From contig DATLAN010000462.1 in assembly GCA_035527455.1 (NCBI GenBank), positions 1 to 17,025 of the forward strand: a DNA stretch of 17,025 bases, given 5' to 3'. Of the stretch, positions 13,937 through 17,025 are shown piece after piece. Source of the stretch: DATLAN01 sp035527455. GTDB lineage: Bacteria; Planctomycetota; Planctomycetia; Pirellulales; Thermoguttaceae. The notes below the pieces were generated by a model, which saw only the letters and a program-made list of their open reading frames with translations, had not been told where the DNA came from and ran no database searches. A program made the translations under genes and the position numbers. Positions within the stretch are counted from its first letter, which is position 1, and each line of letters starts with the position of its first letter.

Positions 13937-13965
13937 TTGTATTCGCTGCGTGTGGGCGTTATGAT
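13937..13965 (+). promoter_or_regulatory. Possible promoter ahead of the lipoprotein island
   Basis: TTGTAT (13937-13942) and TATGAT (13960-13965) are separated by 17 bases. If active, the transcript would start near 13972 and carry a structured leader of about 220 bases before the lipoprotein ATG. The -35 box is a weaker match than in the two other promoters called here. Confidence 0.45.
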
Positions 13966-14021
13966 CGGGGCGGCCGGGCCGGCTCGGTTCATCCTGGCCG
14001 CACCTTTGGCAGACGGGACCG

Positions 14022-14168
14022 ATGAGCGTTAGACAGAAACGGCCTATCACGCAGAAGGTCGCAGGGCAAATGAGCAACCAACAGCGACAGTTCGACTTAC
14101 GACAATTGCCTGCCTGCGCGTTCGGCCGCAAATCTGCGGCCGACGGGTATTGTCTGAGATCTTTCTAA
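14022..14168 (+). CDS. Doubtful small ORF (48 aa) in the lipoprotein leader
   Basis: The ATG at 14022 opens a 48-codon frame beginning MSVRQKRPITQKVAGQM and ending GYCLRSF. It lies downstream of the possible promoter at 13937 and 25 bases upstream of the lipoprotein gene. No clear ribosome-binding site precedes it, and a second ATG occurs at 14070. The product is basic, hydrophilic and unrecognised. A strong hairpin (14101-14154) occupies its second half, which argues more for a structural nucleic-acid element than for a protein. It could be a leader peptide or chance. Confidence 0.2.
   Translation: MSVRQKRPITQKVAGQMSNQQRQFDLRQLPACAFGRKSAADGYCLRSF
14101..14154. repeat. Nested hairpin with perfect 9-bp core
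   Basis: TCGGCCGCA (14122-14130) pairs with TGCGGCCGA (14135-14143) around an AATC loop. Outside it GACAAT (14101-14106) pairs with ATTGTC (14149-14154), leaving an asymmetric internal loop. No T-run follows, so it is not a classical terminator. Confidence 0.55.
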
Positions 14169-14193
14169 CTCCAAGTTAGGCGATAACAATCAC

Positions 14194-15237
14194 ATGCAAT
14201 CCCGAAGTGCGTTTCTTACTGGTGTTTCCATCATCCTCCTGGCGAGTGGCTGCGCGAGTCAGTCGTTGTCAGACGAAGAGACGGACTTACCTCGGATACG
14301 ACCAGATCGCGGCGAGTCGGAGCTTATGTGTGTTACCGATGGCTGGGCTGTGTGGCGCACTTCCGAGTTGATCGAGGAGACCCGGCATCATCGCGGGCAA
14401 CGTTTCATTCACCGATTCTACAGGCAACGATTGTCCGAGCCATTGGCCAGCTTCGCTTTTCGGTTCGTCAGCGGGCCAGGATTCGGCCGCGGCATGACAA
14501 TCGATTCGGATGGCACGATTGTCTTCGTCGACCGCTACACAGTGAAGTGGTGTGATCCGGATGGGACCATACGGTCCAGCGACCCAGTCAGAGACGGGAT
14601 GATTTGTCGTGTTTACGTTGACGGAGTCGTTGTTCAAGCCGGATCGCGCGTGGTTAACGACGGGAAAGAAATCGAAGCCGCACCGGCATCGTTCATTCCG
14701 ATCAAGGGAAGAAGCTTGGATTTTGCGCACGAGGTGGAAATTGCGCCCGCTGGAGTGAAGAGTCTTAGCTACGGCGAGCCAATCCGTCATGGTAACGTTT
14801 TGGCATGGATGGCATCAAAGAGACTCCACTTGTTCAACGTGCAGACAGGCGTGGCCTCTATAATGCCAGCAGATGACAAGAACGAGACCGAATTCAACTT
14901 GCGAAATACACGCGTGATTGCGTTCGACGGCGAGACCGTCCTTGCCGGAAGCGGCGTCGTCATTGATGCCAATACGGGGAAGCGGATAGCCAGCAATTGG
15001 GACGACAAGCGAATTATCTCTCTGTTTGCGACAAGGAGTCGGATTGGGTATCGACTGAAGGACGGACAGCTAGAGGCGGTTGACATCATGCACCCGAGTC
15101 GTCCCCCCATGCACTTGGCGGACGTGCCACACCCGCTTGTCTTCCAAAGCGAAGCGGGTTTGCTGATCTGGACGGGCGCAAAATGGAAGACCGTACCATG
15201 GCTCTCATCATTCCCGGAACAAAGTGCAGGTGATTGA
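14194..15237 (+). CDS. Putative lipoprotein of unknown function
   Basis: The 347-residue product begins with a signal peptide ending in a lipobox, LLASGC (15-20), so C20 would be lipidated after cleavage by signal peptidase II and the protein would be membrane-attached and exported. The mature part has no family I recognise. It is rich in short beta-strand-like segments with recurring hydrophobic-plus-Gly/Asp turns, such as GMTIDSDGTIVFVDRYTVKWCDPDG (about 100-124) and TRVIAFDGETVLAGSGVVIDANTGK (about 244-268). This hints at a propeller-like fold, but that is only an impression. Codon use is visibly less GC-rich than in neighbouring genes, which fits horizontal acquisition. No ribosome-binding site is evident before the ATG. 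GTTAGGC lies 13 bases before the start, and a structured region follows the gene. Confidence 0.7.
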   Translation: MQSRSAFLTGVSIILLASGCASQSLSDEETDLPRIRPDRGESELMCVTDGWAVWRTSELIEETRHHRGQRFIHRFYRQRLSEPLASFAFRFVSGPGFGRGMTIDSDGTIVFVDRYTVKWCDPDGTIRSSDPVRDGMICRVYVDGVVVQAGSRVVNDGKEIEAAPASFIPIKGRSLDFAHEVEIAPAGVKSLSYGEPIRHGNVLAWMASKRLHLFNVQTGVASIMPADDKNETEFNLRNTRVIAFDGETVLAGSGVVIDANTGKRIASNWDDKRIISLFATRSRIGYRLKDGQLEAVDIMHPSRPPMHLADVPHPLVFQSEAGLLIWTGAKWKTVPWLSSFPEQSAGD

Positions 15238-15407
15238 ACGGAAACGCGAGCAGAAGACTCTCAAATACGTCAATCGGGAGCATTCTGGGGCCAGCGGGAC
15301 TTGGATTGGTCGCGAAAGAGATTGCTGCACTGGTTGAGGCGCGAGCCGCCTTGAGAGAGATGCCACACTGCATGCTTTGGAGACTCGGTCGCGCTACGAA
15401 ATACGCC

Positions 15408-15509
15408 TCATAACCCAACGCTGAAAGCGAGTGGGAATGGCGGTCGAGTCCAGTGATGAAACTAGCCTAACTGGGCGTCATTCCCGCGGGGTTAGCTAGG
15501 TCGTTAAGC
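15408..15509. repeat. Structured element with integron attC-like features
   Basis: TGGGAATG (15432-15439) is complementary to CATTCCCg (15478-15485). AACCC (15415-15419) can pair with GGGTT (15489-15493), and CGCT-GAA-AGCG forms a mini-hairpin between them. CTAGCCTAAC (15462-15471) pairs with GTTAGCTAG (15491-15499) with one bulged C. The region ends in GTTAAGC (15503-15509), which fits the integron core consensus GTTRRRY. These pairings compete, and no complete attC with a matching RYYYAAC box at the expected place is proven. Confidence 0.35.
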
Positions 15510-15557
15510 GAGAAACGCCCCGTCCACCCATGCGGTTCGTGAATCGTGTTGAGCGAC

Positions 15558-15625
15558 TGCCCTTCTTGACACGAGTGCCAACGGCCTGACGCTGCCGGTG
15601 TTGTTGCCCTCTTGACAGTGGTGCC
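15558..15625. repeat. Spaced direct repeat around TTGACA
   Basis: TGCCCTTCTTGACACGAGTGCC (15558-15579) and a one-base-shorter copy at 15605-15625 agree at about 18 positions. Both contain TTGACA, but neither has a -10 box at a suitable distance, so I list them as a repeat and not as promoters. Confidence 0.5.
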
Positions 15626-15673
15626 CCGCCAGGCCGTGTCGCAGGACGGACTTGACGACTTGGGCGACGGACC

Positions 15674-16288
15674 TCAAGAGTTCAAGTCGGCCGCGATCGC
15701 CAGGCGCACGAGTTGGGCGACGGAATCTGCCTGCAACTTGGCGAACACCTCGCGCCGCCGGTTTTCGACCGTCCGCAGGCTGATGTCCAGCTCGTGGGCG
15801 ATGGCCTTGTTGGGTTTTCCCTGGACGATCATGTCCATGACTTTGCGTTCGGCCGGCGTGAGCCGTGCAATGCGGTCGCGGATTTCGCGACGTTGCTGGT
15901 GGTCGGCCCGAGAGGCGGAGTCCGCGGTCAACGCGGCGCGGATCGCGTCCCAGAGGTCGTCGTCATCGTAGGGTTTTTCGAGCAGCGTGATGGCGCCGGC
16001 CTTCATGGCCCGAACGGTGATCGGGGTCCGGGCGTAAGCGGTCAAGACGACGGCCGGAAGCAGCACGTTGCGGCGTTTCAACTCCTCCTGGAGTTCCAGC
16101 CCGCTCATGCCGAACATGCGAACGTCGGTCACCAGGCAGCCCGGGCGTTCTCCCCGGTAAGCTTCGAGAAACTCTTCGGCCGAGGCGAACGACTCGGCCG
16201 GGATTCCCATCGAGCGGACCAGGGCGCAGACGGATTTGCGGCCTTGCGGATCGTCGTCGACGACGAACACGGTAGGTTCACTGGACAC
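15674..16288 (-). CDS. FixJ-like response regulator (REC + LuxR-type HTH)
   Basis: This 204-residue protein starts at GTG, 16288, with MSSEPTVFVVDDDP. The receiver has D11/D12, phosphoacceptor D55 in CLVTDVRMFGMSG, T83 in LTAYAR and K105 in LLEKPYDDDD. A LuxR-type helix-turn-helix occupies about 140-200, with RLTPAERKVMDMIVQGKPNKAIAHELDISLRTVENRRREVFAKL. The recognition helix RTVENRR is close to the FixJ/NarL norm. The start overlaps the 3' end of the upstream kinase by 11 bases, so the two are translationally coupled and almost certainly cognate partners. AAGG lies about 9 bases before the GTG. It is clearly similar in layout to the regulator at 12991-13614 (MGIPxExFxSAEEFLEAY is shared), which suggests paralogy. 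Confidence 0.92.
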   Translation of the reverse strand: MSSEPTVFVVDDDPQGRKSVCALVRSMGIPAESFASAEEFLEAYRGERPGCLVTDVRMFGMSGLELQEELKRRNVLLPAVVLTAYARTPITVRAMKAGAITLLEKPYDDDDLWDAIRAALTADSASRADHQQRREIRDRIARLTPAERKVMDMIVQGKPNKAIAHELDISLRTVENRRREVFAKLQADSVAQLVRLAIAADLNS

Positions 16289-17025
16289 GGACGTGCCCTT
16301 CTCGCACTAGGGGCAACGTAAAGTGGAACGTTGCCCCGCCCTCGGGATTCGAGGCGGTCCAAATCTCTCCGCCGTGGGACTCGACGATCGACTTGCTGAT
16401 GGCCAGCCCCATGCCCAAACCTTCACTTTTCGTGGTAGCAAAGGCGTTGAAGATTGTCAAGTCCTTATCGGGGGGGAGTCCGGGGCCGTTGTCGGCAACG
16501 GAAACGTCCACGAAGGCGTCGGTCGCCGCGGTCCGTATCGTGACCAGCCGCCGCGGCACCTCCGATTCCTCCAGCGCCTCGCACGCGTTGCGCAAGAGAT
16601 TCACCAGGACCTGCTGGATTTCGACCCGATCGACGCTCGCGGCCAAAGCAGCTTTGCAGTGCTCCCGTTGCACCATGACGTGCCGCTGGCGGGCCTCGAA
16701 GGCAACCAGCTCGATCGACTCGCCGATGATTCCTTCGATGTCCGAAACGACTCGGATCGAGCCCGTCTTCCGGGCGAAGTCGCGCAACCGCCGGATGATA
16801 TCGCCCGCGCGGGCGGCGGCGGCGGCGATTTCGTTCATCCAGTCGCGGAGGTCCTCCAGGTTCGGCTCGCGCTGGGCCGACAGCACGTTCCGGCTCGCTT
16901 TGGCGAAATTGAGGATGGAATAGAAGGGCTGATTGACCTCGTGGGCGATGCCGGCGACCATTTCCCCCATGGCCGAAAGTCTCGTCACGTGGGCCAAATG
17001 GGTCTCCATCTGCCGCAGCTTGTCC
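16278..17025 (-). CDS. HisKA/GHKL sensor histidine kinase, C-terminal part (runs off right edge)
   Basis: The frame is open to the window edge. Counting from the first in-window Met (17009) there are 243 residues, plus DKLRQ before it, so the true start and any sensor domain lie outside. The H box is GIAHEVNQPFYSI, the phosphorylated histidine being residue 23 from that Met. The ATPase domain shows VLVNLLRNACEALEES (N box), VADNGPGLPP (G1) and SEGLGMGLAISKSIVESHGG (G2). The HEVNQP box is typical of FixL/DctB/TodS-like kinases, which usually have PAS domains upstream. The kinase would phosphorylate the overlapping FixJ-like regulator. No membrane segment is present in the visible part. Confidence 0.9.
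   Translation of the reverse strand, partial: DKLRQMETHLAHVTRLSAMGEMVAGIAHEVNQPFYSILNFAKASRNVLSAQREPNLEDLRDWMNEIAAAAARAGDIIRRLRDFARKTGSIRVVSDIEGIIGESIELVAFEARQRHVMVQREHCKAALAASVDRVEIQQVLVNLLRNACEALEESEVPRRLVTIRTAATDAFVDVSVADNGPGLPPDKDLTIFNAFATTKSEGLGMGLAISKSIVESHGGEIWTASNPEGGATFHFTLPLVREGHVRVQ

Larger units (their letters stand above)
13615..14193. other. Divergent region between response regulator and lipoprotein gene
   Basis: About 580 bases with no secure gene. From left to right it holds two dyads (13680-13704, 13714-13731), a heptamer tandem array (13760-13801), a possible plus-strand promoter (13937-13965), a doubtful 48-aa ORF (14022-14168) with a strong hairpin inside (14101-14154), a small inverted repeat (14165-14179) and the heptamer GTTAGGC just before the lipoprotein start. 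Other open frames around 13796-14032 look like noise. Confidence 0.5.
15238..15673. other. Structured intergenic region downstream of the lipoprotein gene
   Basis: No gene is convincing here. The first 170 bases are moderate in GC and unremarkable. From about 15408 to 15509 there is a dense set of inverted repeats, and from 15558 to 15625 a spaced direct repeat. The region ends at the stop of the response regulator on the minus strand. Confidence 0.5.

Noticed and set aside
13789..14032. Two overlapping 78-codon plus-strand ORFs downstream of the heptamer array
   Set aside because: One starts inside the tandem repeat, neither has a ribosome-binding site, and the products are Arg/Gly-rich with no recognisable feature.
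14165..14181. Complete integron attC site immediately upstream of the lipoprotein gene
   Set aside because: The inverted TCTAAC and GTTAGGC are only 5 bases apart, far shorter than a real attC, and no RYYYAAC box was found 50-140 bases upstream. Only the core-like heptamer is retained, within a speculative finding.
15086..15418. A 110-codon minus-strand ORF at the end of the lipoprotein gene
   Set aside because: It is antisense to the lipoprotein C-terminus, has no domain, and its product looks like frame-shadow sequence.

Overview
The window looks like a chromosomal segment of a planctomycete, probably of the Pirellulales type. The main evidence is the large secreted protein at 2478-6860. 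It carries the planctomycete N-terminal sorting signature (LEKLESRVLL, of the LEPR-XLL type) and a C-terminal dockerin-like repeat pair. Other support comes from the high GC content, the planctomycete-style FixJ-type regulators, the conserved membrane-anchored hypothetical proteins, and the many short palindromes and short-period tandem arrays between genes. I assigned the lineage by recognition; no search was run.

Left part (1-2477): the 5' end of glnE (minus, runs off the left edge), a doubtful 54-aa ORF, an EamA/DMT-type transporter (minus), then about 1.1 kb without a convincing gene. That stretch holds three repeat structures, a 9-mer motif (ATTGTTGTC) found repeatedly, and a textbook sigma70-type promoter driving the next gene. 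Centre-left (2478-6860): one 1460-aa modular extracellular protein that resembles a carbohydrate-active enzyme, with a carbohydrate-binding-like module apparently inserted near the start of a glycosidase-like domain.

Centre (6861-9431): an acyl-CoA thioesterase (minus) and an acyl-ACP/acyl-CoA synthetase (plus), transcribed divergently. The thioesterase is bracketed by two nearly identical palindromic elements of about 76 bp. A third inverted repeat covers the thioesterase stop region, and a fourth lies between the synthetase and the next, convergent gene. Centre-right (9432-12117): two membrane-anchored planctomycete proteins in divergent orientation (a conserved protein of unknown function and a HEAT-repeat protein), then tRNA-His(GTG) on the minus strand with its own promoter.

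Right part (12250-17025): two two-component systems on the minus strand. The first is a FixJ-like response regulator followed by a sensor-less NarL-type histidine kinase. The second is a HisKA/GHKL kinase (runs off the right edge) overlapping a second FixJ-like regulator. Between them lies a visibly less GC-rich plus-strand island with a putative lipoprotein gene, structured flanks and integron-core-like heptamers. The themes are polysaccharide use, acyl-chain activation and hydrolysis, nitrogen control (glnE) and signal transduction. No phage, transposase or CRISPR array is visible.
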